A stretch of 64,000 bases of DNA from Janthinobacterium sp. 17J80-10 (GCF_004114795.1 NZ_CP035311.1:2480001-2544000); one strand, 5' to 3'. Positions 7,560 through 17,869 are shown, numbered from the stretch's first letter. Notes: generated from the letters alone by a model not told the origin. Numbers and translations are program-made.

Positions 7560-10334
7560 GTGCAACGCAACTATTCCTCTTTGCTCAAGCAACTCCAGAA
7601 ACTCGGGGCCGAACACCCCGGTGAGCTGCCGAGCATTGACAGCTGGATGCAATTCCTCGACCAGGCGACCCATTCGGCTGTGGAGCTGGCGTCAGAGCAT
7701 GCCGGTGCCGAACGCAACAAGGATTACCTATCGTCCGAAATCCAGGATCTGGGCAGCCGCATCGAGGAAACCCAGCGCATTGCCGGCCTCGGCGACTGGT
7801 CTTTCGATCGCCGCCTGGGCCAGGGCAAATGGTCGCGCGAATGCTACCGCATCTTCGGGCTGTCGCCCTCCGCGCCCATGCCCTCCTATAAGGAGCTGTC
7901 GCGCCAGATCCACCGTGACGACCGCCTCTACGTCAAGGACCGTGTCGAAGCGGCGCTGCACGATGCCCGCAAGTTTGAAATCGAATTCCGCTATCGGCTG
8001 CCGGACGACGACATCCGCTGGGTGCGCGCGATCGGGCAGCCGGTCAAGAACGCCCGGGGCCAGGTATGCCGCCTGTTCGGCACGGTCATGGATGTCAACA
8101 ACCGCAAGCTGATCGAAGTGCGGCAATCCATGGAGCATACGGTTGCGCGCCTGCTGGCCGAATGCGACTCGCCCGTGGAAGTCATTCCGGAAATTATCGA
8201 AACCATTTGCGCCACCTTCGGCTGGTCTTGCGGGGCGCTCTGGATGCCGGACAAGAAAGCCAGCGTGCTGCGCCGGATTGCAACCTGGACATTGCCCCGC
8301 CCCGATGTCGAAAAATTCTTCCACAACACGCCTGAGCAGATCCCGCTGCCGGCCACCGGCGCCCTCTCCAGCCGCACCCTGCGCGTGGCGCGCGCGGAAT
8401 GGTTTCCGGATGCCTCGCGCGGCGAGCATTTCGCCCGCGCCACCCAGGCCGCCTACTCCGGCCTCTACGGCAGCCTGGCATTCCCGCTGCAGGCTGCCGG
8501 CGAGATCCTCGGCATCATGGAATTTTTCGGCCCGCAGCCGCAGGAAGCCGACCGCGAAACCCTGCAAAGCGCGCACTTCATCGGCCGCCATATCGGCCAG
8601 TTCTTCCAGCGCAAGCAAGTCGAGCAAGCCCTGCGCGAGAGCGAAGCCCACTTCCGCGCGCTGGTCGAGCAGGCATCCGACAGCTTCTACGTGCATGACA
8701 TGGAAGGCAAGTTCATCGACGTCAACCAGCAGGGTTGCGAAGGCCTGGGCTACACGCGCAGCGAATTGCTGAGCAGGACAGCCCAGGATATCGACCTCGA
8801 CCTGACGACCCGCGAACTCAAGAAGCTGACCGCCAGGATCAGCAACGGCGTGCCGATCGCGCGCGAAAGCCGCTACCGCCGCAAGGATGGCACGACCTTC
8901 CCGGTCGAGATCCGCATGGGCCCGATCGACATCAACGGCCGCCAGCACCTCTTGTCGCTGGTGCGCGACGTCACCGAACGCAAGGAGATGCAGGACCATA
9001 TCCAGCATCTGGCGTATCACGACTCGCTGACCAACCTGCCCAACCGGGCGATGTTCAACCGCCACCTGAGCCATGCCATCGACCAGGCCGGCCGCCACGG
9101 CAAGTCGCTGGCAGTACTGTTCATCGACCTCGACCGCTTCAAGTACGTCAACGACACGCTGGGCCACGATGCCGGCGACCGACTGCTGCAGGAGATGTCG
9201 CGCAGGCTCGGCAACGCCCTGCACGGCGACCTGGTGGCGCGCCTCGGCGGCGATGAATTCGTGGTGCTGCTGGAAGACATCGACGACGCCGAGCATGTCA
9301 GCCACGTCGCGCAAAAGATCCTGAAGTCGCTGGTGGAAGAGTTTCCCCTGAACGGTCAGCTGATCCATATCACCGCCAGCATCGGCGTCTCCGTGTTCCC
9401 GGAAGACGGCAAGGATGAATTCGCCCTGATGAAGCACGCGGACATTGCCATGTACCGCGCCAAGGACCGCGGCAAGAACAATTTCCAGTTTTATTCGGCC
9501 TACATGAGCCAGCATGCCGCCAAGATGCTGGCGCTCGAATCCAGCCTGCGCCGGGCCATCGAGCGCGAGGAATTGGTGCTGTACTACCAGGGCAAGGTGG
9601 AAACCCGTACCGGACGCATCACCGGCGTGGAATCGCTGGTGCGCTGGGAGCACCCGGAGCTGGGCCTGCTGTCGCCCGACCAGTTCATCCCGCTGGCCGA
9701 AGAAACCGGCCTGATCGTTCCGCTGTCGAAATGGGTATTGCGCCAGGCATGCATGCAGATCTGCGCATGGCAAAGGCAGAACCTGCCGCCGCTGACCGTC
9801 GCGGTCAACCTGTCGGCGCGCCAGTTTACCGAAGATTACCTGGTGGAAGACACAGCGCAAACCCTGCGTGAACTGGGCATGAACCCGACCCTGCTGGAGC
9901 TGGAAATCACGGAAAGCATGATGATGCACAATCCGGAGCGCACCATCCAGATCCTCCAGGAACTCAAGGCCATGGGCATCCGCATCGCCATTGACGATTT
10001 CGGCATCGGCTATTCATCGCTGTCGCACCTGCGCCAGTTCCCGATCGATATCATCAAGATCGACCGCTCGTTCATCCAGGACGTGCCGGGCGACCCCGCC
10101 GACGAAGCGATCACCGAGGCGATCATCGCCATGGGCAAGAGCCTGAAAATCACGGTCGTGGCCGAAGGCGTGGAAAAGATCGAACAGCTGCAATTCCTGT
10201 CGGACCGCAGCTGCGAGGAAATCCAGGGTTATTTCTTCAGCAGGCCGCTGCCGGCCGAGGAATTCACCAAGCTGTTGTGGAAGAACCTCGCGCCGGTGGG
10301 CGTGCCCAAAAAGCGGCCCGCGGCGAAACTGTAG
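7560..10334 (+). CDS. PAS-GAF-PAS-GGDEF-EAL cyclic-di-GMP signalling protein
   Basis: 924 residues, cytosolic, no clear membrane segment. Order: an N-terminal helical region, PAS (about 75-180), GAF (about 190-350), PAS (about 360-480), GGDEF (about 485-645) and EAL (about 660-905). The diguanylate cyclase signature ARLGGDEFVVLL is intact near residue 561. The residues five upstream read LHGD rather than RxxD, so the product-inhibition site is degenerate. The phosphodiesterase domain has ESLVRW in place of EAL, plus NLSARQF, ELEITES, DDFGIGYSS and VVAEGVE, so it is probably active. The start is GTG with GAGG about 8 bases upstream. The 286-base gap before it is AT-rich and shows only weak promoter candidates. 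It converges with the NUDIX gene. Confidence 0.95.
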   Translation: MQRNYSSLLKQLQKLGAEHPGELPSIDSWMQFLDQATHSAVELASEHAGAERNKDYLSSEIQDLGSRIEETQRIAGLGDWSFDRRLGQGKWSRECYRIFGLSPSAPMPSYKELSRQIHRDDRLYVKDRVEAALHDARKFEIEFRYRLPDDDIRWVRAIGQPVKNARGQVCRLFGTVMDVNNRKLIEVRQSMEHTVARLLAECDSPVEVIPEIIETICATFGWSCGALWMPDKKASVLRRIATWTLPRPDVEKFFHNTPEQIPLPATGALSSRTLRVARAEWFPDASRGEHFARATQAAYSGLYGSLAFPLQAAGEILGIMEFFGPQPQEADRETLQSAHFIGRHIGQFFQRKQVEQALRESEAHFRALVEQASDSFYVHDMEGKFIDVNQQGCEGLGYTRSELLSRTAQDIDLDLTTRELKKLTARISNGVPIARESRYRRKDGTTFPVEIRMGPIDINGRQHLLSLVRDVTERKEMQDHIQHLAYHDSLTNLPNRAMFNRHLSHAIDQAGRHGKSLAVLFIDLDRFKYVNDTLGHDAGDRLLQEMSRRLGNALHGDLVARLGGDEFVVLLEDIDDAEHVSHVAQKILKSLVEEFPLNGQLIHITASIGVSVFPEDGKDEFALMKHADIAMYRAKDRGKNNFQFYSAYMSQHAAKMLALESSLRRAIEREELVLYYQGKVETRTGRITGVESLVRWEHPELGLLSPDQFIPLAEETGLIVPLSKWVLRQACMQICAWQRQNLPPLTVAVNLSARQFTEDYLVEDTAQTLRELGMNPTLLELEITESMMMHNPERTIQILQELKAMGIRIAIDDFGIGYSSLSHLRQFPIDIIKIDRSFIQDVPGDPADEAITEAIIAMGKSLKITVVAEGVEKIEQLQFLSDRSCEEIQGYFFSRPLPAEEFTKLLWKNLAPVGVPKKRPAAKL

Positions 10335-10352
10335 GCCTGGAAGGATGCCCGT

Positions 10353-10916
10353 TCAGGGCGCTGGCGGTTGCCACTGCCCGCTGGCGATTTTTTCCAGCCA
10401 AAAAGTACCGATGATGGTTTTCACGTCGGTGATTTTCCCGTCGCGCACCCACTCAAGCACCTCGGCCAGCGGCGCCCGGAAGGTGTCGAGGAATTCTTCA
10501 TCGTCAAGCTTGCGCTCGCCGGCAATCAAGCCGCGCGCGAGATAGATTTCCAGGAATTCGTCGGAATAGGCAATCGCGTTATGGATGACGCAGACGCGCT
10601 GCCAGTCGGCGGCGGTGTAGCCGGTTTCTTCCTGCAATTCACGCTTGGCGCATGCCAGGCGGTCTTCACCCGGATCGATTTTACCGGCCGGGAATTCGAG
10701 AAATACCTGGTCAAGCGGGTAACGGAACTGGCGTTCCAGCAGCACGCTGCCATCATCGAACAGCGGCAGGATCACGACCGCGCCCGGATGGCGAAAATAT
10801 TCCCGCGATGCCAGCGCGCCATTCGGCAGTTGCACCTTGTCGTGCCGCACCTTGAGAAAACTGCCGTCGTAGACCAGTTGGCTGTCGACCAGCGTTTCCT
10901 TCAAATGTTCATCCAT
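10353..10916 (-). CDS. NUDIX hydrolase, ADP-ribose pyrophosphatase type
   Basis: 187 residues. It hydrolyses nucleoside diphosphate derivatives, probably ADP-ribose to AMP and ribose 5-phosphate. The NUDIX box GKIDPGEDRLACAKRELQEE carries G, E, RE and EE at the right spacing. It is preceded by FLEFPAGK and a YPLDQ segment as in the NudF/YffH group. The ATG at 10914-10916 overlaps the end of the DUF2818 gene by 8 bases, implying translational coupling. An upstream in-frame extension exists but only mirrors DUF2818 in another frame. It is the last gene of the complex I operon. Substrate is inferred from family. Confidence 0.88.
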   Translation of the reverse strand: MDEHLKETLVDSQLVYDGSFLKVRHDKVQLPNGALASREYFRHPGAVVILPLFDDGSVLLERQFRYPLDQVFLEFPAGKIDPGEDRLACAKRELQEETGYTAADWQRVCVIHNAIAYSDEFLEIYLARGLIAGERKLDDEEFLDTFRAPLAEVLEWVRDGKITDVKTIIGTFWLEKIASGQWQPPAP

Positions 10917-11217
10917 GACGCTTGCGCAGGTAACGGAAGACAAAACCGGGGAACGCCAGCACGAGGAACAGGCAGGCGGTGATTGCGTAGAATTCCCAGC
11001 GCTGGCTGAACACGCCGCCGATGCGGGATTCGAGCAGCCAGGCCACGCCGCCCACGGCAAAATACAGAACCACCATTTCCAGCAGGCGTAGCCAGAGCGG
11101 CTTGTGCGGAAACGCCTGCAGGGGCATGACGCCAAGCAGGCGTTCGTTAAGGAATGGCAGGTTGGCGGCCAGTGCTGCCAACCCGATCACAAACCAGCTA
11201 TAGGATGTCGCTGTCAC
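10909..11217 (-). CDS. DUF2818 family membrane protein
   Basis: 102 residues with three hydrophobic segments (about 8-24, 45-63, 78-95) and a basic C-terminus FRYLRKRHG. To my knowledge DUF2818 is found in betaproteobacteria directly after nuoN. Here it starts 20 bases after the nuoN stop and overlaps the NUDIX gene, so it is transcribed with complex I. It might be an assembly or accessory factor, but no function is shown. Confidence 0.82.
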   Translation of the reverse strand: MTATSYSWFVIGLAALAANLPFLNERLLGVMPLQAFPHKPLWLRLLEMVVLYFAVGGVAWLLESRIGGVFSQRWEFYAITACLFLVLAFPGFVFRYLRKRHG

Positions 11218-11237
11218 GTAATTTGCTTGTGCCGCGA

Positions 11238-12755
11238 TCAGGCCGCGATGCTGGCGATATTTTTCAGGGCATGGCCGATCGACTGGCCGATCGCGCTTTC
11301 GCAGATCGCCATCAAGCCGCCTGGCAAGATACCCAGCACCAGCATGGCAGCGCCGTTCAGGCTGAGCGTAAAGCGCATGTCATTCGTGGCGACGATTGGC
11401 GCGGTGTCCACCGGGGCATCGAAATACATCAGCTTGACCACGCGCAGGTAGTAGAACGCACCGATCAGCGAAGCCATGACGGCAAAGATCGCCAGCCAGA
11501 TCTGACCGCTTGCCAGGACCGCCTGCAGGATCGACAGCTTGGCGTAAAAGCCGACCATCGGCGGCACGCCCGCCAGCGAAAACATCAGCATCAGCATCAC
11601 CAGGGCAAACCACGGGCTGCGCTGGTTCAGGCCCTTCAGGTCTTCCAGCTTGTCAGCCTCGAAGCCGGCGCGCGACAGCAGGATGACGATGCCGAAGCTG
11701 CCCAGGGTGGTCAGCACATAGGTGATCGCATAGAACATCGATGCGCCATAGGCGCTGACAGCGCCGGTGCTTTTCTGGTCAACCACCCCGGACAGGAGGC
11801 CCAGCAGGACAAAGCCCATGTGCGAAATGGTCGAGTACGCCAGCATGCGCTTGAGGTTGGTCTGGGCGATTGCGGTGATATTACCGATGGCCAGAGAAAG
11901 CACGGCCAGCACCAGCAGCATCTGCTGCCAGTCGAAGGCCAGCGGCAGCAAGCCTTCCACCAGCAGGCGCACGCAGATGGCGAAGGTCGCCAGCTTCGGC
12001 GCGGCGCCCAGCAGCAGCGTGACCGGTGTCGGCGCACCCTGGTAGACGTCCGGCACCCACATGTGGAACGGCACGGCGCCCAGCTTGAACGCAAGGCCGG
12101 CCACCAGGAAGACGATGCCGAACACGAGCACGGTCGGCTTGATGGTGCCCGAGACGGTCGCCTTGGCAACCGCATTGATTTCCAGCGAACCGGTGGCGCC
12201 ATACAGCATCGACATGCCGTACAGCAGGAAACCGGAAGCCAGCGCGCCCAGCACGAAATACTTCATGGCTGCCTCGGTCGCCACGGCGTCATTGCGGCGC
12301 AGCGCCACCAGCGCGTACAGCGACAGCGACATCAGTTCCAGGCCGAGGTAGATCGACAAAAAGCTGGTGCCCGAGATCATGACCATCTGGCCGAGCAGGC
12401 AGAACAGCGCCAGCACGTAGTACTCGCCGCCGAGAGTGCCACCGCTGGCCATGCCGCGCTGGACCACATACTGGCGCGAGTACACCAGCGTCACGCCAAC
12501 GGCAAGGTACGAGAACAGCTTGAGCAGATGCGACATCGGATCCGACACGAACATGTTGTTGAACGTGTAGGTGACCGCGCCGGCTTCGAAGGAATACAGG
12601 CTCAGGGCCGCGCACACCGCCAGCGCCGCCAGCGACAGCATGTAGGTGATGTTGCGCTTGGCATCCGGCAGGAACATGTCGATCAGCAGGATCGCCGAGG
12701 CGGCGATTAGCAGGAAGATTTCGGGATAGACCGGGATCAGATTCATGTTATTCAC
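11238..12755 (-). CDS. nuoN: NADH-quinone oxidoreductase subunit N
   Basis: 505 residues, about 14 membrane helices. It is one of the three antiporter-like proton-pumping subunits of the complex I membrane arm. The conserved segment [20 protein letters not shown] carries the functional lysine and proline helix break. [15 protein letters not shown] holds the usual LAYSSI-type motif. It follows nuoM by 25 bases and precedes DUF2818. Confidence 0.97.
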   Translation of the reverse strand: MNNMNLIPVYPEIFLLIAASAILLIDMFLPDAKRNITYMLSLAALAVCAALSLYSFEAGAVTYTFNNMFVSDPMSHLLKLFSYLAVGVTLVYSRQYVVQRGMASGGTLGGEYYVLALFCLLGQMVMISGTSFLSIYLGLELMSLSLYALVALRRNDAVATEAAMKYFVLGALASGFLLYGMSMLYGATGSLEINAVAKATVSGTIKPTVLVFGIVFLVAGLAFKLGAVPFHMWVPDVYQGAPTPVTLLLGAAPKLATFAICVRLLVEGLLPLAFDWQQMLLVLAVLSLAIGNITAIAQTNLKRMLAYSTISHMGFVLLGLLSGVVDQKSTGAVSAYGASMFYAITYVLTTLGSFGIVILLSRAGFEADKLEDLKGLNQRSPWFALVMLMLMFSLAGVPPMVGFYAKLSILQAVLASGQIWLAIFAVMASLIGAFYYLRVVKLMYFDAPVDTAPIVATNDMRFTLSLNGAAMLVLGILPGGLMAICESAIGQSIGHALKNIASIAA

Positions 12756-12780
12756 TTATTGGGCGACAGCATCGCTTGTT

Positions 12781-14277
12781 TTAATTCAGTTTCGAGGTGG
12801 CGACATGCTTGAGCAGGTCGGTCACCGATGTCTGCATCGCATCGGTGAACGGCGCCGGGTACAGGCCCATCACCAGCACGGCAATCGCCAGCACGCCGAG
12901 AATCAGGAACTCGCGCTTGTTCAGGTCTGTCAGCGCGGCGACATGCGCATTGCAGACGTCACCGAAAATCACCCGCTTGGCCAGCCACAGCGAGTAGGCG
13001 GCGCCGAGGATCAGGGCGGTCGCCGTCAGCACGCCGATCCAGAAATTGAACTCGACTGCGCCCAGGATCACCATGAACTCGCCGACGAAGCCGGAAGTCG
13101 CCGGCAAGCCGCAGTTGGCCATCGAGAACAGCACGAAGAAGGCGGCGAAACGCGGCATGGTATTGACCACCCCGCCGTAATCGGCGATCTCGCGGCTATG
13201 CACGCGGTCGTACAGCACGCCGATACACAGGAACATTGCGCCGGAAACGAAGCCGTGCGAAATCATCTGCACGATGCCGCCCTGCACGCCCATGTCATTG
13301 AAGACGAAGAAGCCGAGGGTGACGAAGCCCATGTGCGCAATCGACGAATACGCCACCAGCTTCTTCATGTCCTTCTGCACCAGCGCGACCAGGCCGATGT
13401 AGATCACGGCGATCAGCGACAGCGTGATGACCAGCCAGGACAACTGGTGGCTGGCGTCCGGGGCGATCGGCAGCGAGAAACGCAGGAAGCCGTAGCCGCC
13501 GAGTTTCAGCATGATGGCTGCCAGCACCACCGAGCCGCCGGTGGGCGCCTCGACGTGGGCATCCGGCAGCCAGGTATGCACCGGCCACATCGGCACCTTG
13601 ACCGCGAACGCCATCATGAAAGCCAGGAAGATGGGGATCTGTGCGCCGATCGGCAGCGGCAGCTTGTGCCATGCCAGGATGTCGAAGCTGCCGTGCGACG
13701 CGAAATACAGGTAAAGCAGCGCCACCAGCATCAGCAGCGAGCCGAGGAAGGTGTACAGGAAGAACTTGATTGCCGCATACACGCGGTTCGGCCCGCCCCA
13801 GACGCCGATGATGATGAACATCGGGATCAGGGTGGCTTCGAAGAAGGCATAGAACAGGATGCCGTCGAGCGCGCAAAAGACGCCGATCATCAGGCCCGAC
13901 AGGATCAGGAAGGCGCCCATGTATTGCGAGACGCGGCTCTCGATGACTTCCCAGGCGGCCAGCACCACCAGCACGGTGATGAAGGCGGTCAGCGGCACGA
14001 ACCACAGCGAAATGCCGTCGATGCCAAGCGAATAGAAGATGTTGAAGCGCTCGATCCAGGCGAATTTTTCGACAAACTGCATGCCATGGGCGGCATTGTC
14101 GAATTGCGCGACGATCGGCAGCGTCACCAGGAAGCTGACGAGCGCGCCGATCAGCGCCACGCCGCGCGCCAGCGCCGGGTTATCGTCACGGCCGAATGCC
14201 AGGATGAAGGCGCCAAATGCGATCGGACACCAGATCGCCAGGCTCAGGAGGGGGATAGTTGACTGCATCATAAGCAC
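12781..14277 (-). CDS. nuoM: NADH-quinone oxidoreductase subunit M
   Basis: 498 residues, about 14 membrane helices, antiporter-like proton-pumping subunit. Visible motifs are KVPMWPVHTWLPDAHVEAPT (lysine helix and WLPDAH) and LVAYSSIAHMGFVTLG. An acidic residue needed for pumping is expected near AFFEATLIPMF, the M-specific glutamate segment. It lies between nuoL (19-base gap) and nuoN. Confidence 0.97.
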   Translation of the reverse strand: MLMMQSTIPLLSLAIWCPIAFGAFILAFGRDDNPALARGVALIGALVSFLVTLPIVAQFDNAAHGMQFVEKFAWIERFNIFYSLGIDGISLWFVPLTAFITVLVVLAAWEVIESRVSQYMGAFLILSGLMIGVFCALDGILFYAFFEATLIPMFIIIGVWGGPNRVYAAIKFFLYTFLGSLLMLVALLYLYFASHGSFDILAWHKLPLPIGAQIPIFLAFMMAFAVKVPMWPVHTWLPDAHVEAPTGGSVVLAAIMLKLGGYGFLRFSLPIAPDASHQLSWLVITLSLIAVIYIGLVALVQKDMKKLVAYSSIAHMGFVTLGFFVFNDMGVQGGIVQMISHGFVSGAMFLCIGVLYDRVHSREIADYGGVVNTMPRFAAFFVLFSMANCGLPATSGFVGEFMVILGAVEFNFWIGVLTATALILGAAYSLWLAKRVIFGDVCNAHVAALTDLNKREFLILGVLAIAVLVMGLYPAPFTDAMQTSVTDLLKHVATSKLN

Positions 14278-14296
14278 TTTTTATTTTGCTGGGTCT

Positions 14297-16342
14297 TTAT
14301 TTGGCAAACGGGAACGGCAAGAACCAGATCAGGAAGCCCAGCACGCCAAGGATCATCACGAAGGCGTAGTGGTAGATGTAACCGGACTGGAAATGGCGCG
14401 TGATACGGGCAAACCATTCGACCACGCGGGCGCTGCCGTTGACGATCAGGCCGTCGATCAGGCCGCGGTCGCCCACCTTCCACAAGCCGCCGCCCAGTGC
14501 GCGCGCGCCGCCGGCAAACACCACTTCATTGAACTTGTCCATGTAGTACTTGTTGTCCAGCAGCGTATGCACTGCGTGGAACTTGGCGTAGAACCAGGCT
14601 GGCACCCTCGGATTGACCATGTAGCAGTAGTATGCCGCCGCCACGCCGCCCGCAGCCAGCGCAAACACCGGCGTAGTGAAGGCATGCAGGCCCATTGCCA
14701 CCGCACCATGGAATTCGTGCGCTAGTTCAGCCATCGCCGGATGGGCCGGGTTGACGAAGATGACATTCTTGAAGAAGTCGCCGAACAGCATCGGGCCGAC
14801 CGTGAAAAAGCCGATCAGTACGGATGGAATTGCCAGCAGGATCAGCGGCAGCGTCACCACCAGCGGCGCCTCGTGCGGCTTCTCGCCCGGGGCCAGGCCA
14901 TGGTGGTGGTCTGCGGCGACTTCTTCATCGGCATGGTCGCCGTGATGGTCGTGATGCGCCTTGCCGAAACGCTCTTCGCCATGGAACACCAGGAAATACA
15001 TGCGGAACGAGTAGAAAGCGGTGACGAAGACGCCTGCCATCACGGCGAAATAGGCGAAACCGGAACCTGCGATATGCGTCTCACGCACGGCTTCGATGAT
15101 GCTGTCCTTCGAGTAAAAGCCCGAGAAGAACGGCGTGCCGATCAGGGCCAGCGAACCCAGCAGCGAGGTGATCCAGGTAATCGGCATGTACTTGCGCAGG
15201 CCGCCCATATTGCGGATGTCCTGGTCATGGTGCATGCCGATGATGACGGCGCCGGCGCCGAGGAACAGCAGCGCCTTGAAGAACGCGTGGGTCATCAGGT
15301 GGAATACGGCGACCGAGTAGGCCGACGCGCCCAGCGCCACGGTCATGTAGCCCAGCTGCGACAGCGTCGAATACGCCACCACGCGCTTGATGTCGTTCTG
15401 GATGATGCCCAGGAAACCCATGAACAGCGCCGTGATGGAGCCGATCACGATGATGAACGACAAGGCGGTGTCGGACAGCTCGAACAGCGGCGACATGCGC
15501 GCGACCATGAAGATGCCGGCGGTAACCATGGTTGCGGCGTGGATCAGCGCCGAGATCGGCGTCGGGCCTTCCATCGAGTCCGGCAGCCACACGTGCAGCG
15601 GGAACTGCGCCGACTTGCCCATCGCGCCGATGAACAGGCAGATGCAGGCCACCGTCAGCAGCATCCAGTCGGTGCCCGGCAATGTCAGGGTTGCCAGCTG
15701 CTCGCGCTTGGCGAAGACTTCGTTGTAATCCATCGAGCCGGCATACGCCAGCAGGAGGCCGATGCCGAGGATGAAGCCGAAGTCGCCGACGCGGTTGACC
15801 AGGAAGGCCTTCATGTTGGCGTAGATCGCCGTCGGACGGGTGTACCAGAAGCCGATCAGCAGGTACGACACTAGGCCCACCGCTTCCCAGCCGAAGAACA
15901 GCTGCAGGAAGTTGTTGCTCATGACCAGCATCAGCATCGAGAAGGTGAACAGCGAGATGTACGAGAAGAAGCGGTTGTAGCCTTCATCCTCGGCCATGTA
16001 GCCGATCGTGTAGATGTGCACCATCAGCGACACGAAGGTCACCACGCACATCATCATCGCCGTCAGGCTGTCGACCAGGAAGCCGACTTCCAGCTTCAGG
16101 CCTGCCACGGTCATCCATTCGTAGACCGAGCCATTGTAGGTGGCGCCATCCAGCACCGCCAGCAGCGTCTGCACCGAGATCAGGAACGCCACCAGCACGC
16201 CCAGGATGGTAACGGTATGGGAAGTCTTGCGACCAATTACATTGCCGAAGAACCTGGTGCCAAGGAGGCCCGCAATTGCGGAGCCGGCCAGCGGCGCCAG
16301 TGGTACGGCAAGTAGGAGGTTAGGGTTGAGTTGCCCCGCCAT
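14297..16342 (-). CDS. nuoL: NADH-quinone oxidoreductase subunit L
   Basis: 681 residues, the largest antiporter-like subunit, with the C-terminal lateral helix that runs along the membrane arm. Motifs are GKSAQFPLHVWLPDSMEGPT and VVAYSTLSQLGYMTVALG. The acidic residue for proton transfer lies in FFGWEAVGLVSYLLIGFW. Between two late helices there is a histidine-rich stretch (AHHDHHGDHADEE then ADHHHG) that could bind metal. It ends with a conserved amphipathic helix and a last membrane segment (FLIWFLPFPF). Confidence 0.97.
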   Translation of the reverse strand: MAGQLNPNLLLAVPLAPLAGSAIAGLLGTRFFGNVIGRKTSHTVTILGVLVAFLISVQTLLAVLDGATYNGSVYEWMTVAGLKLEVGFLVDSLTAMMMCVVTFVSLMVHIYTIGYMAEDEGYNRFFSYISLFTFSMLMLVMSNNFLQLFFGWEAVGLVSYLLIGFWYTRPTAIYANMKAFLVNRVGDFGFILGIGLLLAYAGSMDYNEVFAKREQLATLTLPGTDWMLLTVACICLFIGAMGKSAQFPLHVWLPDSMEGPTPISALIHAATMVTAGIFMVARMSPLFELSDTALSFIIVIGSITALFMGFLGIIQNDIKRVVAYSTLSQLGYMTVALGASAYSVAVFHLMTHAFFKALLFLGAGAVIIGMHHDQDIRNMGGLRKYMPITWITSLLGSLALIGTPFFSGFYSKDSIIEAVRETHIAGSGFAYFAVMAGVFVTAFYSFRMYFLVFHGEERFGKAHHDHHGDHADEEVAADHHHGLAPGEKPHEAPLVVTLPLILLAIPSVLIGFFTVGPMLFGDFFKNVIFVNPAHPAMAELAHEFHGAVAMGLHAFTTPVFALAAGGVAAAYYCYMVNPRVPAWFYAKFHAVHTLLDNKYYMDKFNEVVFAGGARALGGGLWKVGDRGLIDGLIVNGSARVVEWFARITRHFQSGYIYHYAFVMILGVLGFLIWFLPFPFAK

Positions 16343-16366
16343 GTTCGACCTTATCGTTAATTATGG

Positions 16367-16675
16367 TTAACCCTTGAGGGTATCGAGATCTTCAACATTG
16401 ATGGTGTCCTGGTTACGGAACAGCACCACGAGGATAGCCAGGCCGATCGCGGATTCGGCCGCGGCAACGGTCAGGATGAAGAAAACGAAGATCTGCCCGG
16501 CCGCATCACCCAGGTAATGGGAAAACGCGATGAAATTCATGTTCACGGCCAGCAGCATCAATTCGATTGCCATCAGCAGGATGATGATGTTTTTCCGGTT
16601 CAGGAAAATGCCGACGACGGAAATCGCAAACAGGATGGCGCCAAGCACCAGGAAATGCGCGAGTGACAAGCCCAT
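16367..16675 (-). CDS. nuoK: NADH-quinone oxidoreductase subunit K
   Basis: 102 residues with three membrane helices, the normal size. The buried glutamates of the proton path are visible in [16 protein letters not shown] and [13 protein letters not shown]. It starts 11 bases after the nuoJ stop and ends 24 bases before nuoL. Confidence 0.97.
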   Translation of the reverse strand: MGLSLAHFLVLGAILFAISVVGIFLNRKNIIILLMAIELMLLAVNMNFIAFSHYLGDAAGQIFVFFILTVAAAESAIGLAILVVLFRNQDTINVEDLDTLKG

Positions 16676-16686
16676 GGTCCCTCCCC

Positions 16687-17325
16687 TTATTTCTGTTCTG
16701 CCGCGGGTGCGGCGGGTTGGTCATTGTCGCGATTGGACTCGGCTTTCATCTTGACGATGCGCACGCGGTCGGCGGCCTTGACCCTGACTGCGGCTGCCGG
16801 ATCGTAATACTTGCTGTCCTTGCGGCGACGCAGCGTCAGCGCAACGGCGGCGATGATTGCCACCAGCAGGATCACCGCAGCGACTTCGAATGCATAGATG
16901 TACTGGGTATAGATCAGCATGCCCAGCGCCTTGGTCGTGCCGATGGTGTCCGACGCCGCCGGCACCAGCTGGTCCGGCCGCAGGAAGCCGCGCCAGATGA
17001 CTGCCGCCATCTGCAGCACGATGACCACGCCAATGCCCGCCGCCAGCGGCAGGTAGCCCCAGAAGCCCTCGCGCAGCTTCTCGAGGTTAATGTCCAGCAT
17101 CATCACCACGAACATGAAGAGCACCATGACCGCGCCGACATAGACAAGCACCAGCACGATGGCAAGGAACTCGGCTTTCAGCAGCAGCCAGATCGCCGAT
17201 GCGGAAAAGAAGGACAGCACCAGGAACAGGGCCGAGTGGACCGGGTTACGGGAAGTGATGACGCGAAGCGCGGCAATGATCATGATTGCCGAGAATGCGT
17301 AAAACAGTGCAGTGGTAAATTCCAT
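16687..17325 (-). CDS. nuoJ: NADH-quinone oxidoreductase subunit J
   Basis: 212 residues with five membrane helices. The family signature is [20 protein letters not shown], including the conserved tyrosine-valine-glycine-alanine turn of the pi-bulge helix. The C-terminal tail after about residue 165 is long, charged and proline/alanine-rich, and looks cytoplasmic. A 55-base gap separates it from nuoI. Confidence 0.96.
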   Translation of the reverse strand: MEFTTALFYAFSAIMIIAALRVITSRNPVHSALFLVLSFFSASAIWLLLKAEFLAIVLVLVYVGAVMVLFMFVVMMLDINLEKLREGFWGYLPLAAGIGVVIVLQMAAVIWRGFLRPDQLVPAASDTIGTTKALGMLIYTQYIYAFEVAAVILLVAIIAAVALTLRRRKDSKYYDPAAAVRVKAADRVRIVKMKAESNRDNDQPAAPAAEQK

Positions 17326-17380
17326 ATTGGGCCAGATAAGTTATTTTTTCGAAGCCGTCTTCACTTGTCGAAGTTCCCGA

Positions 17381-17869
17381 TCAGCGGTAGGCGGCATCGG
17401 CCGCGCGGTTCGCGGCGATTTCTTTTTCATAGCGGTCGCCCACGGCCAGCAGCATTTCCTTCGTGTAGTAAAGGTCGCCGCGCTTTTCGCCGTGGTATTC
17501 CAGGTGATGCGTTTCCACGATCGAATCGACCGGGCACGACTCTTCGCAGAAGCCGCAGAAGATGCACTTGGTCAGGTCGATGTCGTAACGCGTGGTGCGG
17601 CGGCTGCCGTCGTCACGCTGTTCCGACTCGATCGTGATCGCCATGGCCGGGCAGACCGCTTCGCACAATTTGCAGGCAATGCAGCGCTCTTCGCCATTCG
17701 GATAACGGCGCAGCGCATGCAGGCCACGAAAGCGCGGCGACATTGGCGTCTTCTCTTCCGGGAACAGGATGGTGATCTTGCGGGCGAACAGGTAGCGACC
17801 GGTCAGGGCCAGGCCCTTGACCAGCTCGCGCAGCATCAGGCTGCTGAAAAAATCTTTGATGGCTTCCAT
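17381..17869 (-). CDS. nuoI: NADH-quinone oxidoreductase subunit I
   Basis: 162-residue ferredoxin-like subunit that carries clusters N6a and N6b between the peripheral arm and NuoB. Both 4Fe-4S motifs are complete: [16 protein letters not shown] and [17 protein letters not shown]. The short N-terminal amphipathic segment docks on NuoH in the family. It starts 12 bases after nuoH. Confidence 0.97.
   Translation of the reverse strand: MEAIKDFFSSLMLRELVKGLALTGRYLFARKITILFPEEKTPMSPRFRGLHALRRYPNGEERCIACKLCEAVCPAMAITIESEQRDDGSRRTTRYDIDLTKCIFCGFCEESCPVDSIVETHHLEYHGEKRGDLYYTKEMLLAVGDRYEKEIAANRAADAAYR

Noticed and set aside
11154-15874. Three long plus-strand frames (about 380-520 residues) opposite nuoN, nuoM and nuoL
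   Set aside because: They are compositionally odd (HQRD-rich), lack ribosome-binding sites and lie wholly antisense to well-supported complex I genes.
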